A DNA stretch of 64,000 nt from Pachypanchax playfairii. Lineage: Eukaryota > Chordata > Actinopteri > Cyprinodontiformes > Aplocheilidae. The stretch covers positions 869,709 through 933,708 of the forward strand of contig SSNP01000068.1 in assembly GCA_006937955.1 (NCBI GenBank). The letters run 5' to 3'. Below are positions 10,585-21,069 of this stretch, one piece after another. Every line of letters starts with the position of its first letter. Within the stretch, counting starts at the first letter, position 1. The notes beneath the pieces were generated by a model that was given only the letters and a program-made list of their open reading frames with translations, was not told the origin of the DNA and searched no databases. Both the position numbers and the translations under genes were made by a program.

Positions 10585-11460
10585 TTATTTCTTATGCCAC
10601 ATGAATTTTCTTGTTCTTTGTAGAAATAGTAAAGGTAAGACCAGACTGCTGGGCAGAGAAATCCAGAAATTAACTTGCATCATCAGACATAAATCTATTT
10701 GTCCTGAAAGTTCTATACCAAATGAAACCAGACCAAAAATCCATTTCAACATCAATATTCCCAATATGATTAAAATAGTGTAGAAAGCCCGTTGTTTTGA
10801 TTGGTCAACCTTTTCCCTGCCTTTACTGTGTTCTCCTGGTCCAGGACGAATTAAAACCCAGAGAACTGACAAGCTGCAGAATGAAACAATTACTGTGGAA
10901 GGAATCAGAAGGCAGGCATCTATATAAACGTAGTCTGTAACTGCCACAAACGTAACGGCTAAAGAAGAAAGAAACCAGTTACAGCCAATGATGATATTTC
11001 TGATTCTGATAGCTTTTTCACTTCTCAGGCTCAAGAATGTGATGGGATGAACAACAGCCAAGTAGCGTTCGATGCAGGTCACAGTGTGGAAGAAGAATTG
11101 TCCATACCAAGGGAAAGAAAACATATTTACACCAACATTAAATATGTCGAAATTTCTCAAGCAGCTTCCACAAATAGTGGTTATACAACCCAGGATACCA
11201 ATGAGTTCCATGCTGACCATGTGATATGTGAAGACGTCACAGTGACTTATCCCTGATGAGGTGTGGATCTTTTGCTGAAGTTGTTGGAAACCAAAGTAGA
11301 AAATGAAAATGCAGAGAGGAATGAGGAGGATGAAGTAGGTGACACTGAAAATGCTGAAAACAAACACGTCAGGACTTCTAATGAAGCAGATTTTAGGATC
11401 AGTGGTGAGAAGATGTGGATTAAGGAGGGAGCCATTGGAGAATGAAGAGTTTGCCAACAT
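10585..11460 (-). CDS. Seven-transmembrane receptor, trio member A
   Basis: The protein is 291 aa from MLANSSFSNGS; the ATG follows CATTCTCCAG directly, so the longer upstream open frame (34 codons) is intron. Features: N4-S-S and N9-G-S glycosylation sites, Cys25, TM1 about 31-57, Glu85 in TM2, ERY 131-133, TFLSLRSEKAIRIRN in ICL2, VDQSKQRAFYTI 218-229, Cys258 before TM7. TM7 is SLPSSLVLPLLF, with Ser in place of the usual Asn. It is almost identical to the copies at 16022 and 23207. Differences cluster in ECL1 (CLRNFDIFNVG) and in the outer half of TM6 through ECL3. The first exon is probably the module at 13306, giving an intron of about 1.85 kb that now holds transposons. Confidence 0.92.
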   Translation of the reverse strand: MLANSSFSNGSLLNPHLLTTDPKICFIRSPDVFVFSIFSVTYFILLIPLCIFIFYFGFQQLQQKIHTSSGISHCDVFTYHMVSMELIGILGCITTICGSCLRNFDIFNVGVNMFSFPWYGQFFFHTVTCIERYLAVVHPITFLSLRSEKAIRIRNIIIGCNWFLSSLAVTFVAVTDYVYIDACLLIPSTVIVSFCSLSVLWVLIRPGPGEHSKGREKVDQSKQRAFYTILIILGILMLKWIFGLVSFGIELSGQIDLCLMMQVNFWISLPSSLVLPLLFLQRTRKFMWHKK

Positions 11461-11540
11461 CTGGAGAATGAAGCACAGAAAAATAAAATTAAAATGTATG
11501 TAAAAATTCATTTTGTAGTGTTGAATCTTGACTCTATACT

Positions 11541-12210
11541 TTAAAGAGGGCATTTTACACAAATGTCATGACTTTGTATTTTTTAAAAAGGCCCTTCCAT
11601 TAAAAACAGTTTTTCTGAGGTTTCTGTTGAATATTTTAGCTCCACAGGTGTTCTTACCTTCATAGTGGGTGAAAACAGGTCAACAACTACTCTTTCAGTT
11701 TTAATCTCTCAATCTACGCAGGTGGCGATAACACCTGAGTTCTCCCAAGTTCGCATGGTATTTGACAGCTCCCGCAGTTGAAACCACGCCTAGTATGCTG
11801 CTAGCTAAAAGCTGTAGCACAAGACGTAGCAAACAGGAAGAGAGAACGTCTACTGTTGCCATGCGCAGAGGGCAGGAAACAGTATACTTTGCTCTCATAG
11901 GCTAGTTTGTAAGCCAATCCAAGTCCAGCAAATTCGAATAATGAATATGAACGAGCTGCTGCTTGCGGCCTGACAGAACCAGCCGAATTTTGATGCTGAC
12001 AGATTGAAAGGTCTGTTAATCGGTGTTTCCTGTTTTTTAGATATAAAATGTTTCATATTACTCGTTAATACTTAAAGAGGCCATTTCATACAAATCTCAG
12101 GACTTTGTGGTTATTTCTTATATATTAACCAGTAATATGAAACATTTTATATTTAAAAAACGTCAGGAAACACTGATTAACAGATCTTTCAATTTGTCTG
12201 CGTTCAAATT
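11541..12210. mobile_element. Rearranged TTAA-type transposon, family 2
   Basis: A head (TTAAAGAGGGCATTTTACAC) starts at 11541. From 11586 to about 12066 the same family runs in reverse, matching the copy at 18215-18770. A second forward head starts at 12072 (TTAAAGAGGCCATTTCATAC). The two heads around 12010-12185 make an inverted repeat. The paralogous introns at about 16980 and 24150 read cactttaaattgggtg or tactttaaattgggtg with no insert, which gives the empty TTAA site. Confidence 0.7.
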
Positions 12211-12214
12211 TGGG

Positions 12215-12860
12215 TGGCAGGTTGGAGAACAGAAAGCCCCTTCTCCCTCGCCGCTTCCTGGATGACGGCCGGGAGATCCAGGAGGAGCACGCCGACTTCC
12301 GGAGGTCGGACGCTCAGCTGCCTCTCTTCTGCTAGGCTCCCCAGCTGGGAAGCCATAGCAGGGCTGTCGTCGCTAGCTTCCTGGTGGTGGACGGAATTGT
12401 CCGACCATCGAGGATCTCGATGACTTCTTCCAGGGGATAATCTCCTGACGGGAATGCCTCCTCAGCTGCAGCCTTGAAAAAGGCTGATCTCCGCTGCTTC
12501 TCCTCCATAGTGAGGAACCGACAGCAGCGGCAGGTGGGCTGAGGAGCGAGGGCGAGGTCAGCATGCTGCGTTCCGAGGCAGCCCCCACAGATGCGATGTG
12601 GGTTGTAGCTCATTATGTAGCCGGTAAGGCAGGACGGGCACAAGCGGAGGATGTTGGCCATTTTGAATAAGTGCTGAATAAAAAGGGGGAGCCGATTACC
12701 CAATCTCACCGTTATTTACACTAGACCTGGGTTGGCCCCACTCAACAGGTGGGCGTGGACTAAAGTTTTCAGTGCAGGGCTACACGGCAAGGGGTAAACC
12801 CACTAGTGATAGCCTTAAAGGGCGAAGCCTATATGAAATAGAACACTTTATTCTAGTACG
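12215..12860 (-). mobile_element. DIRS-like retrotransposon fragment with ORF1 start
   Basis: On the minus strand, terminal sequence containing GTTCTATTTCATATAGGCTT precedes an ORF (12709-12332) of 125 aa. It contains CPSCLTGYI, CGGCLGTQHADLAL and CRCC, a Cys/His arrangement resembling the ORF1 (gag-like) of fish DIRS elements. The frame ends after DGRTIPSTTRK, and no reverse transcriptase or tyrosine recombinase remains. The assignment rests on recall of the C-x2-C-L-G-x2-H-A pattern and the terminal sequence. Confidence 0.45.
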
Positions 12861-12957
12861 ACAAAAAAGCATGTTCCCCAAAGTCACACGCATGGCACCC
12901 CTGGCATGGCACTGCAGGGGCCGCGTCCCACTAATTGAGAAGGACTGATTTATAACT
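12861..12957 (-). mobile_element. hAT-type terminus (CAGTCCTTCTCAATTAGT family)
   Basis: The last bases, CTAATTGAGAAGGACTG, are the complement of the left end of the complete element at 43372. GC-rich sequence precedes them, as in that family. The other end was not found, so this is a truncated relic. Confidence 0.55.
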
Positions 12958-13265
12958 AAGTTGCATTAGCAGAAAAACATCTTAACAGTATTCATACAAT
13001 AACTTAGACAGTTATTTTAGTTGGACATGATGCATCTGCAACTTTTAATTACTGTCAATAACAAATAAACTTTCAGTTTTCAAAAACAAATTACAAAGTA
13101 CAAAAAATGGGATAAAATTAATCAGCAGCAACCTATCCTTAAAAAGTGAATCAAAATCCAACCAGATGTTTCTGAGTTATTTTGTTAGGAGACAAACAAA
13201 CAAATAAACCCCAAATGAAAACACAACCTCCATTACCTCCTTGGCGGAGGTAATAAACTACTTGT
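12958..13265. repeat. Upstream flank segment shared with 20700-20880 and 22440-22560
   Basis: AGTTGCATTAGCAGAAAAACA through GGAGGTAATAAACTACTTGT recurs near 20730 and, after about 1.5 kb of inserted DNA, near 22440-22565. The intact arrangement here and the interrupted one there show that promoter modules 13306 and 22605 are copies from the same duplication. Confidence 0.7.
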
Positions 13266-13305
13266 ACCAGTAAAACAAGATTCAGTTTTCTCTAAGGCCA
13301 CTCAC

Positions 13306-13401
13306 CTTTTCAGGGGTTGGGATCTCTGGTCTTGATCTACATGAACTGGAAGTAAGTGAAAGGGTTGTTGGATCTTTTGCATGTCAGCAGGCTTTTTATA
13401 C
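13306..13401 (-). promoter_or_regulatory. Promoter and non-coding first exon module (copy 2)
   Basis: The TATA box GTATAAAAAGC is at 13391-13401 and the octamer-like ATGCAAAA follows it on the minus strand. The exon ends CTGAAAAG/GTGAGTGG at 13306/13305. It is nearly identical to copy 1 and is the nearest upstream module to the 10585-11460 receptor. Confidence 0.7.
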
Positions 13402-14263
13402 TGAATGTAAATGACAGTAAATGTACTTTCCACTGAATGCAAAACACAAATAGCTTAGACCAACGGGAGCTTTAAATCACAGTGATCTGCTGACATCAAT
13501 GCAAAATACGATCTCACGTAGCACCAATAAGCTCCTGTCAATCCAAAATGAAGACCACAGAATCTGTTCTGTTGGTGCTAAAAAAGTTCCTTTGAGAGCT
13601 TGAGATTCTTTTCCAAAATGTGGAACCAAATGTAACCAGAACGTTCCGTCTCACAAACTTTACTTAAGCCTGAAGAGAAACATGATTCCAGTTTTACATT
13701 TTATGAGAAAAATATTTAATGTTTTTTCATGAATGCTGCTCCTTTACAACATGTCCAAATGATTACAGATTTATTGCTTTATATATTTCATGTGTTGATT
13801 AAATGCAGGTCAGAACTTGATTTCTACAGCATCCCTTTACTGTGAAGAAATAGAAAAACACATATTTAACACTTTAATGAAGACCAACTAAACATAATAA
13901 TCATTTTTGGTCACTTTTCATTTTTGTTTATTTCAGTTGTTTCTATACAAGGAGCTACATGGTGGTGCAGTTGGTAGTGGGTGAACATCAAGAAAAGTTA
14001 CCAGCTGATGCCCAACCGTGTTGATGTCCCCGCCCCCCTCCGCCAAAGAAAAAAGAAATGACTAAACACACATCTAATGAAATGATCACAATTACAACAA
14101 TGTACACTGGCATTTGAATTAATCTGATTCACTTTAACAAAGTTATGCACAAGCTTCACTTTTAAGAAGAATGATGATAGGCTCAGGATCAGAGGCAGGA
14201 AGCTGAGACGTTGGGGAAAATGTTATAATATTTTGAGCCGCGTTGAACAAAAATTGACCGCTT

Positions 14264-14803
14264 AAGGTGGCTTAAGGCTACAACGCATCTAGTTTGACGC
14301 TTGTACTTTGAAGCCAGCGCCGCTGGTTGAAGCTTGCAACACCTGCTGCTTCTGAGCCAAAAAGAGCGCGTAGGCGGGGCTTCCTCTGTTGTCAGATGTT
14401 CTAAACTACGGCGGATCATATCGAGAGAGTGGCTTGGTTTTATTTGCTAGACAACGTCGACGTCGGGTGCATCAGCAATAAGCTTGTCTTCCATTCTTGA
14501 AATTTTGTTTTTCCTGGTCCTGCTTCTTTCAAGTTACATGCAGTGACATCACTACCATGAGATGCTGTGACTGGTTGACGCGCAGCTTCACAAGCGTCAA
14601 GAGCATCAAAAGTTCAGCTAGCTGAACTTATGCATTGCTTGTGTTTCAAGCGGCAAAGCTTCAAACACAAGAAAAGCTTGAAAAGTTGATGCTGCCAACG
14701 CATACAAAGCACCTCAGAGACTCTGACAGACTCAACCATAGACTTTACCTGTAATCTTGCCGCTCCTGACGCTGACGTTCGGGCCAATGTGAATGCACCT
14801 TAA
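14264..14803. mobile_element. Candidate TIR element with TTAA target
   Basis: The ends read TTAAGGTGGC and GCACCTTAA, with GC-rich, CpG-bearing sequence between, unlike the AT-rich surroundings. There is no coding capacity. Only one copy is in the window, so boundaries rest on the short inverted ends. Confidence 0.4.
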
Positions 14804-14989
14804 CAAGACACCGTCATAACACGGGTTAAATACATTAGAACACCAGTACTTTGAATTAAATTGCAAGTTACACAAAACATAAATAACAAATAGCATGACT
14901 CCGGAGCCAATTCAAAAACAAACAAAAAAAAGGATCCTGAGGATTTTCGAGTGCAGCGCTGGTGTCTCAGCCTCCAGCGACATAAAGAA

Positions 14990-15897
14990 AGAGAGATAAA
15001 GAGAGAAACTAGGTGCGTATATACAATGTGTAACACAAGAAAAAGAAAGACTTCTTCTACACTTCATTTTAAGGTGCATTTTGAATAGTTATTGTAATTT
15101 AAATTATTTAAAATCTTACAAAGGAAATGTTTATTTACACATTTTATTGTGTATAAAACTAGGGCCGGGACTTTAACGCGTTAATTAAGATTAATTAATT
15201 ACACAAAAATAACGCGTTAATTTTTTAACGCATTTTAATCGCACTTATTTAAGCACCGCAGAACATCTCTCATGAGTTTCAGCGGACCGATTATACTGGA
15301 GCACCTACCAGCGTTCATTATTTAGGACAACAACAAACCACAGTGAACATGAATGAAGAAGCGACCGCTTTGATTGGCCCCGTGGATGGGAAGTTTTGTT
15401 ATAAAAAATGACTGGATGGAAGTGTGGATAAGAACATGTGTGCAAGCTATGCAGCAAGGAATTTGCACATCGGGCCTGAAGTATCACCTCAATGTTAAAC
15501 ATATAGCAGCTAGCGTGGACGTTAGCCCGACTCCGAGTACAAGTGTAGACATTTTCTACACTTAATGCACTGGTCTGTTGGACTTGGTTGAACAAAAATA
15601 AACAAAATTTGGTGCTTAAGCTTATGTGTATTCAGTCATGATTCAATGGTATACTAAAAATTCGTTTGAAAAAAATTCTCACTGTTCTCTGGTCAAATAT
15701 TTATATGCAATTAAAATGCGATTCATTTTGATTAATTAATTACAAAGCCTCTAATTATTATTAAAATTTTTAATCGAGTCCCGGCCCTAATAAAAACACT
15801 AATTGTGTAATTATTCCCATTACATTTTTCCGCCATTACAGTTTTCATCTCGCACACCCGGCTCAGCTTGCGCACCCCCGGGGGTACACGCACCAAA
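14990..15897 (-). mobile_element. hAT relic of the 47735 family, interrupted by another hAT element
   Basis: The minus strand from 15897 reads GTAGCCCAGGGAGTTTGGTG, then GGGGGTGCGCAAGCT and GTAATGGCGGAAAAATGTAAT. This matches the left part of the complete element at 47735. The match resumes below 15160 (ACACAATAAAATGTG, CTTCATTTTAAGGTGC on the plus strand corresponds to its interior). The 15160-15789 element sits inside. The lower limit is approximate. Confidence 0.55.
15160..15789 (+). mobile_element. hAT element with frameshifted BED zinc-finger remnant
   Basis: The inverted ends are TAGGGCCGGGACTTTAAC and GAGTCCCGGCCCTA. Flanking TATAAAAC and ATAAAAAC may be a decayed 8-bp target duplication. 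Inside, 15437-15469 translates VCKLCSKEFAH; after a one-base shift 15474-15504 gives LKYHLNVKHI. Together these are the C-x2-C ... H-x4-H of a BED finger as in hAT transposases. The rest of the transposase is absent. Confidence 0.7.
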
Positions 15898-16021
15898 CTC
15901 CCTGGGCTACAGGGTTGAGGTGGAAAGACAAAACTAGGACAAGAAGACTGACTTCTGTTCTAATATAAGAAACAGATACAGAGAGTGGCATTATTTCTGT
16001 AGACTGTGTCTGTACTTAGTT

Positions 16022-16897
16022 TTATTTCTTATGCCACATGAATTTTCTTGTTCTTTGTAGAAATAGTAAAGGTAAGACCAGACTGCTGGGCAGAGAAATC
16101 CAGAAATTAACTTGCATCATCAGACATAAATCTATTTTTCCTGAAAGTTCTAAGCCAAATGAAACCAGACCAAAAATCAATTTCAACATCAATATTCCCA
16201 ATATGATTAAAATGGTGTAGAAAGCCCGTTGTTTTGATTGGTCAACCTTTTCCCTGCCTTTACTGTGTTCTCCTGGTCCAGGACGAATTAAAACCCAGAG
16301 AACTGACAAGCTGCAGAATGAAACAATTACTGTGGAAGGAATCAGAAGGCAGGCATCTATATAAACGTAGTCTGTAACTGCCACAAACGTAACGGCTAAA
16401 GAAGAAAGAAACCAAAAACAGCCAATGGTGATATTTCTGATTCTGATAGCTTTTTCACTTCTCAGGCTCAAGAATGTGATGGGATGAACAACAGCCAAGT
16501 AGCGTTCGATGCAGGTCACAGTGTGGAAGAAGAATTGTCCATACCAAGGGAAAGAAAACACATTTACACCAACATGAAATATGTCGAAATTTTCCATGCA
16601 GCTTCCACAAATAGCAGTTGCACAACCCAGGATACCAATGAGTTCCATGCTGACCATGTGGTATGTGAAGACGTCACAGTGACTTATCCCTGATGAGGTG
16701 TGGATCTTTTGCTGAAGTTGTTGGAAACCAAAGTAGAAAATGAAAATGCAGAGAGGAATGAGGAGGATAAAGTAGGTGACACTGAAAATGCCGAAAACAA
16801 ACACGCCGGGGCTTCTAATTAAGCAGCTTTTAGGGTCAGTGGTGAGAAGATGTGGATTAAGGAGGAAGCCATTGGAGAATGAAGAGTTTGCCAACAT
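16022..16897 (-). CDS. Seven-transmembrane receptor, trio member B
   Basis: The 291-aa protein starts at MLANSSFSNGF, directly after a TCCTCCAG acceptor; the extra 58 codons upstream are intron. It has the same domain plan as trio member A. It keeps N4-S-S but loses the second glycosylation site (NGF). ECL1 reads CMENFDIFHVG where A has CLRNFDIFNVG. TM6 has KLIFGLVSFG and ECL3 LSGKIDLC. From ICL2 to ICL3 it is essentially identical to A. The nearest upstream first-exon module is 19915-20049, implying an intron of about 3 kb. Confidence 0.92.
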   Translation of the reverse strand: MLANSSFSNGFLLNPHLLTTDPKSCLIRSPGVFVFGIFSVTYFILLIPLCIFIFYFGFQQLQQKIHTSSGISHCDVFTYHMVSMELIGILGCATAICGSCMENFDIFHVGVNVFSFPWYGQFFFHTVTCIERYLAVVHPITFLSLRSEKAIRIRNITIGCFWFLSSLAVTFVAVTDYVYIDACLLIPSTVIVSFCSLSVLWVLIRPGPGEHSKGREKVDQSKQRAFYTILIILGILMLKLIFGLVSFGLELSGKIDLCLMMQVNFWISLPSSLVLPLLFLQRTRKFMWHKK

Positions 16898-17102
16898 CTG
16901 GAGGATGAAGCACAGAAAAATCAAATTAAAATGTATGTAAAAATTCATTTTGTAGTGTAGAGTCTTGACTCTACACTTTAAATTGGGTGTACACCTGCTA
17001 TTCTTCTGTTTGCATGTTATGCTTATTTGGGTGGAACTCAAAGTGTGAAGTATAGGTGACAGAGAATGCACTCTTTAAGCAGTTTATTAATAACCTTGCG
17101 CT

Positions 17103-17160
17103 GTAAGATGGATTTTCACAAGATTTGGAGTTTTCCAAACCCACGAAAATCCATCTTGTA
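17103..17160. repeat. Imperfect hairpin
   Basis: GTAAGATGGATTTTC and GAAAATCCATCTTGTA form the outer arms; TTTGGA and TCCAAA form an inner pair. This could be the fold of a small transposon end or a transcribed hairpin. No second copy was seen in the window. Confidence 0.45.
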
Positions 17161-17547
17161 CTGCTCCAACTAAACCGTCTTCCTCGGTCAAAAGATGTTC
17201 AGACCAATCATGTGTTAGCATTGTGCTTTGGGACGGGTCTTTAGGTATGATTGGCAGCAAGTGCCCAGGCAGGCAAAGAAAAACAAATGAGATGTACGCA
17301 TAACAGCGGATATTGAATCTATAGGAGAACTAAAGACAATTTCTTAGTTGAAAATGAGTAAAGGTAAGAACTTTGTGCTTTTCTTGGTGGTAACGATGTG
17401 TGTGCTTTTTACCCAACTGGATTTACACGAGCTTGTGATTTACTGTGATTGGCTGAAGACAAATCATGATAAGCAGACACTTGCTGGTGCATCCTCCAAT
17501 CAGCTTAAAGTTTTATACCAGATGGCTCCTCCCTTTTTCAGACGCTT

Positions 17548-17842
17548 TCAGACGGAGCAGCTACCCATATTAGGACCGTACATTGACTTCCATTAATTTT
17601 AGTAACTGGATTTATGCCAAACCCAAACCCTTTTCCTAATATTAACCATTACTGATCAACACCTAACCTTAAGCCTAAGCGAACTCATTTCACAGTATAC
17701 CTCTAAACCCAACCCCTAACCCTAAAAAGGGAGTCCACCATATTAGGACCGGACTTTGGTCCTCAGAAGGTCTATCAGTCCTAAGAAGGTTAGTGAATAT
17801 CCCAAAACTGGTCCTAAGTAGGGTAGAAAAACCAGGACACAT

Positions 17843-17876
<34 letters not shown>
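17548..17876. repeat. Dispersed repeat with CCCTAA-rich core and (CA)n end, copy 1
   Basis: GGACCGTACATTGACTTCC, CCAAACCCAAACCCTTTTCC and CCCAACCCCTAACCCTAAAA also occur, in the same order, at 63240-63520. Both copies end in a (CA)n run (here 17843-17875). The copies differ by many point changes, so the family is old or mutating quickly. There is no coding frame. Confidence 0.75.
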
Positions 17877-18214
17877 CTGAAGTAAGACTGACTAGGTATG
17901 AGACAAAAGTCGTTTAAATCCAACACTACTAAGAAAGAAAACCAACTGTTATGGCCTGTGGCCTGGTCAGCTGTGGAGGAACTGTTTCAATTCTCAAAGA
18001 CCAGTGAACAAATAAGGTTCACTCACAGTAATCAGATGAGCAGAAGAAGCAGGCTGAGGCAAAGTCAGGGTCAGAAAGCATAAGCTGGTCCAGTGTTCAG
18101 AAGGTTCGATATGCAGGTATTCTGATAGAGCAGGCAAAAGGCAAAGTCGTTAGCAGTCTGGGGCCAATAAACCAAACAAGACAATTCAGCAGACAGAGAA
18201 ACAGACATGGTACA

Positions 18215-18770
18215 TGGACTTTGTGGTTATTTCTTAAGCATTAACCAGTAATATGAAACATTTTATGTCTAAAAAATGTCAGGAAACACTGATTAACAGA
18301 CCTTTCAATCTGTCTGCATCAAAAATTGGCTGGGTTCCAGCTCCTTCCATCAGGCTTCGGCAGCAGCTCATTCATATTCATTATTCGAATTTGCTGGACT
18401 CTGATTGGCAAACAAACTAGCCTATGAGAGCAAGGTATACTGTTTCCTGCCCCGCTGCACATGGTAAAATCAGATGTTCTCTCCTGTTTGCTACGTCTTA
18501 TGCTACAGCTTTTAGCTAGCAGCATGCTAGGCGTGGTTTCAACTGCGGGAGCTGATGAATACTAACAAACAAAGGAGTTGTGACGAAACAAGTACCGGTG
18601 GTTCAAACTCGGGAAAACTCAGGTGTTATCACCACCTGCGTAGTTTGAGAGATTAAAGCTGAAAGAGAAGTTATTGACCTGTTTTCACCCACTATGAAGG
18701 TAAGAACACCTGTGGAGCTAAAATATTCAACAGAAACCTCAGAAAAAACATTTTGAATGGAAGGGCCTCT
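18215..18770 (+). mobile_element. TTAA-type transposon, family 2, left end truncated
   Basis: It matches, in inverted order, 11586-12066. The right end GAATGGAAGGGCCTCT is followed by TTAA (18771-18774). The expected left head (AGAGGCCATTTC) is missing and the match begins at GGACTTTGTGG. It contains CAGGTGTTATC and the TGCTACGTCTTATGCTACAG stretch shared with the other copy. Confidence 0.65.
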
Positions 18771-18854
18771 TTAAACACAAAAACCAACTAATCTAAGAAA
18801 AGAATAAAAGAATACAAACACAGAGAACCTGCAATGATACATGAAAATACATCC

Positions 18855-19065
18855 TACTTTTCAATTTTGTTACTGGTTTTGGAAAAACTCATGCAAAAAT
18901 ACACCAAAACTTCAGGCTGAAATGGGAGCAGTGTTATTACTTTTCATAGAGGAACAAGGTACAACATAAAAAAAAGGTTTGCAATAACCTCAGATCAATT
19001 TCCAAATGTTTGTTTGAGGTTGAAATTCTGCTCTTCATGGTGTATGGTGACACTAATGAGTTGCT
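18855..19065. repeat. Intron segment shared with 24180-24345
   Basis: Sequence from TTACTGGTTTTG to TTTGTTTGAGGTTGAAATTC recurs upstream of the 23207 receptor. It shows that the duplication between the 16022 and 23207 units included the intron up to the promoter module. Confidence 0.65.
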
Positions 19066-19119
19066 GGACCCATCTGTCATGTTTATTTTAATGTTGGTTC
19101 TCCTCGCATCTATCAAGTA

Positions 19120-19661
19120 ACGCCTGGTTCATACAGCAGGATTTTAACAGTGTCACAAAAACTTCAGACCGCGCACACACACACTGAAAAAAAATGGGCA
19201 TATTCCCGTTCTGCTCCTGCCATGTGTGATGTCTCATCATGTCTTGTGGGCACAAATCACGCGTGGAGCGATTTTACTCGCCACTGAGATGGGTTTCCCC
19301 CCCAAATCTCAAAAGCCTCACAAAATCTGTGTGACTTCTGGTTGACAAACGCCACAAAACCTCAGAAGAAGAAGAAGAAGCCTCCCGTTACCTCACTTTC
19401 TGAGCTTTGCGCTGCACTGAGCTGACTGCATGACCAAATCTCCTTGCAACACATCACACGTTATGATGTCGGGCCAAGACAATCCAACATGTTGGATATA
19501 CCCGATCTGTTATCGAAAGTCCTTCTGAGCGGACCCGATCTTTCTTAACACATAGCAGGAGTATCAGTTAGAATTAGCTTAAAAGCCATCCCGATAATCA
19601 GAGCTTGTTGGAAGGGGAAAATCAAAACAAAATCAGTATGAAAAACCTGTCGTGTGAACCT
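19120..19661. mobile_element. Candidate MITE with inverted ends
   Basis: Left CTGGTTCATACAGCAGGATT and right AAAAACCTGTCGTGTGAACC are imperfect inverted repeats. The interior is GC-richer than its surroundings and absent from the matching 24 kb intron, which supports an insertion. No coding frame remains. Confidence 0.5.
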
Positions 19662-19914
19662 GACATTAGTTGTTTTATGTTGGTCACACATTAATTGCCC
19701 TTAAATTATTTTTAAAATTCTGGTACATTTTTAAGGCAAAAAAAAAAATGTTAAAGAAAAAATTGTTTTAAACATAAACACATAAGATATGTTCTTTATC
19801 TCAGTTAGATAAAACACACAAACATTTTGTAATTAATTTGGCGGTAACGCTACAATTAACTTCAGGACTATTTATGTCTAGGAAAACCCTGATAATAGTA
19901 AGAGGTTTACTCAC

Positions 19915-20049
19915 CTTTTCATCAGCACACAAACTGAATCTTTCTGGTCCAAGTGAACTTGAATTTGATGGAGATTAAATAATGTTCAAACCACAGAGAT
20001 CAGAGAAGAGCTGTGGGATGTTTTGCATGTTTATAAGCTATTTATACTC
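19915..20049 (-). promoter_or_regulatory. Promoter and first exon module, variant type (copy 3)
   Basis: The TATA box GAGTATAAATAGC (20037-20049) is followed by ACATGCAAAACATCC and an exon ending TGATGAAAAG/GTGAGT at 19915/19914. Compared with copies 1, 2 and 4 the exon body differs but the TATA-octamer-donor order is kept. It is the closest module upstream of the 16022 receptor. Confidence 0.65.
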
Positions 20050-20289
20050 TGTGCACATGCTGCAGATGACAGAAAACAAAGCTATTTGTTTGAGTTTTGC
20101 ATGCAAAATATATATATATAATAACAGCTGAAACCAATGATGATTTCATGCACACCTGTCTTTTTGTGCCAGATTTAGATTTTTTTTCCTTCTCACCCCC
20201 CCCTGCATAATTCCTAGAAAGGCTTGAAACCTTCAACTGTTTCCTTCAGTAACAAATGTATTCAACAAATGCTATATACAGTATTTCTC

Positions 20290-20640
20290 CTATATTAATC
20301 CCTCATGAGGAAATTTGTCTCTGCATTTAACCCATCCTCACCGTGAGGTGAAGAGCAGTGGGCAGCCATATTGAACAGCGCTCGGGGGGCAGTTTCGGGT
20401 TTCAGTATCTTGCCCAAGCATACTTCGACATGCAGCCTCTTGCCGGGACACGGGATCAAGCTCCGGTTTCCCGATCGGAGGGTGACCTCCTTCCCGACAG
20501 ACTACGGCCGCCCCGAGGCAGCGGCGGGTTCAGTATCTTGCCCAAGGATACTTCGACGTAGCTTGCCGGCACCGGGGATCGAACCCGCCATCTTTCGAAT
20601 GAAGGGCGATCACCCTTCCGCTACACTACACCGCCCGCAA
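20290..20640 (-). mobile_element. SINE with two tRNA-like heads
   Basis: On the minus strand it begins GCGGGCGGTGTAGTGTAGCG with a B box GGTTCGATCCC. A second tRNA-like unit with AGGAGGTCACCCTCCGATC and GCTTGATCCC follows. The body (GGCTGCCCACTGCTCTTCAC, ATGCAGAGACAAATTTCC) is the usual fish SINE core. Two diverged promoter heads in series are unusual. Confidence 0.65.
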
Positions 20641-21069
20641 TAATATCTGAACAATATCCATAATTTCAGCAAACCATAATACAAACTGTCCTCCAAATAT
20701 GAAGGGAGAAGTTGATGTATTTGTAACCAAGTTGCATCAGCAGAAAAAACATCTTAACATTGTTCACTTGGGCAGTTACTTTAGTTAGAAATGATGCATC
20801 TGCAACTTCTAATTGCTGTCAATAATAGATAAACTTTCAGTTTTTAAAAACATCTTACAGACTGTACAAAAATGTAATAAAAAAAACAGCAGAAAAACAT
20901 CTAAAAGGTGCAGACAGCATAAGCTGTTGCAGACAATGACGTACAGCGGCCGCATGCAGTTGCACCTGATGAGGCAGAGTCACAGATATTACACTGCCAA
21001 TCCAAATTTAGCTTTGATCAACAACAATATACCACTAAGAAACGTGCCTCATTATAATATCGTTCTCAC

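Noticed and set aside
10601..11445. Plus-strand frames antisense to the 10585 receptor, also seen at 16038-16693 and 23654-23863
   Set aside because: They are shadows of the conserved minus-strand coding sequence.
12214..12423. Plus-strand frame of 69 codons
   Set aside because: It overlaps the minus-strand DIRS-like ORF, is Ser/Arg-rich and shows no motif.
16898..17071. N-terminal extension of the 16022 receptor (58 codons)
   Set aside because: A splice acceptor lies directly before the MLANSS start and the extension is unrelated among paralogs, so it is intron. The same applies to 10585, 45459, 49763, 34719, 5947, 53693 and 59095.
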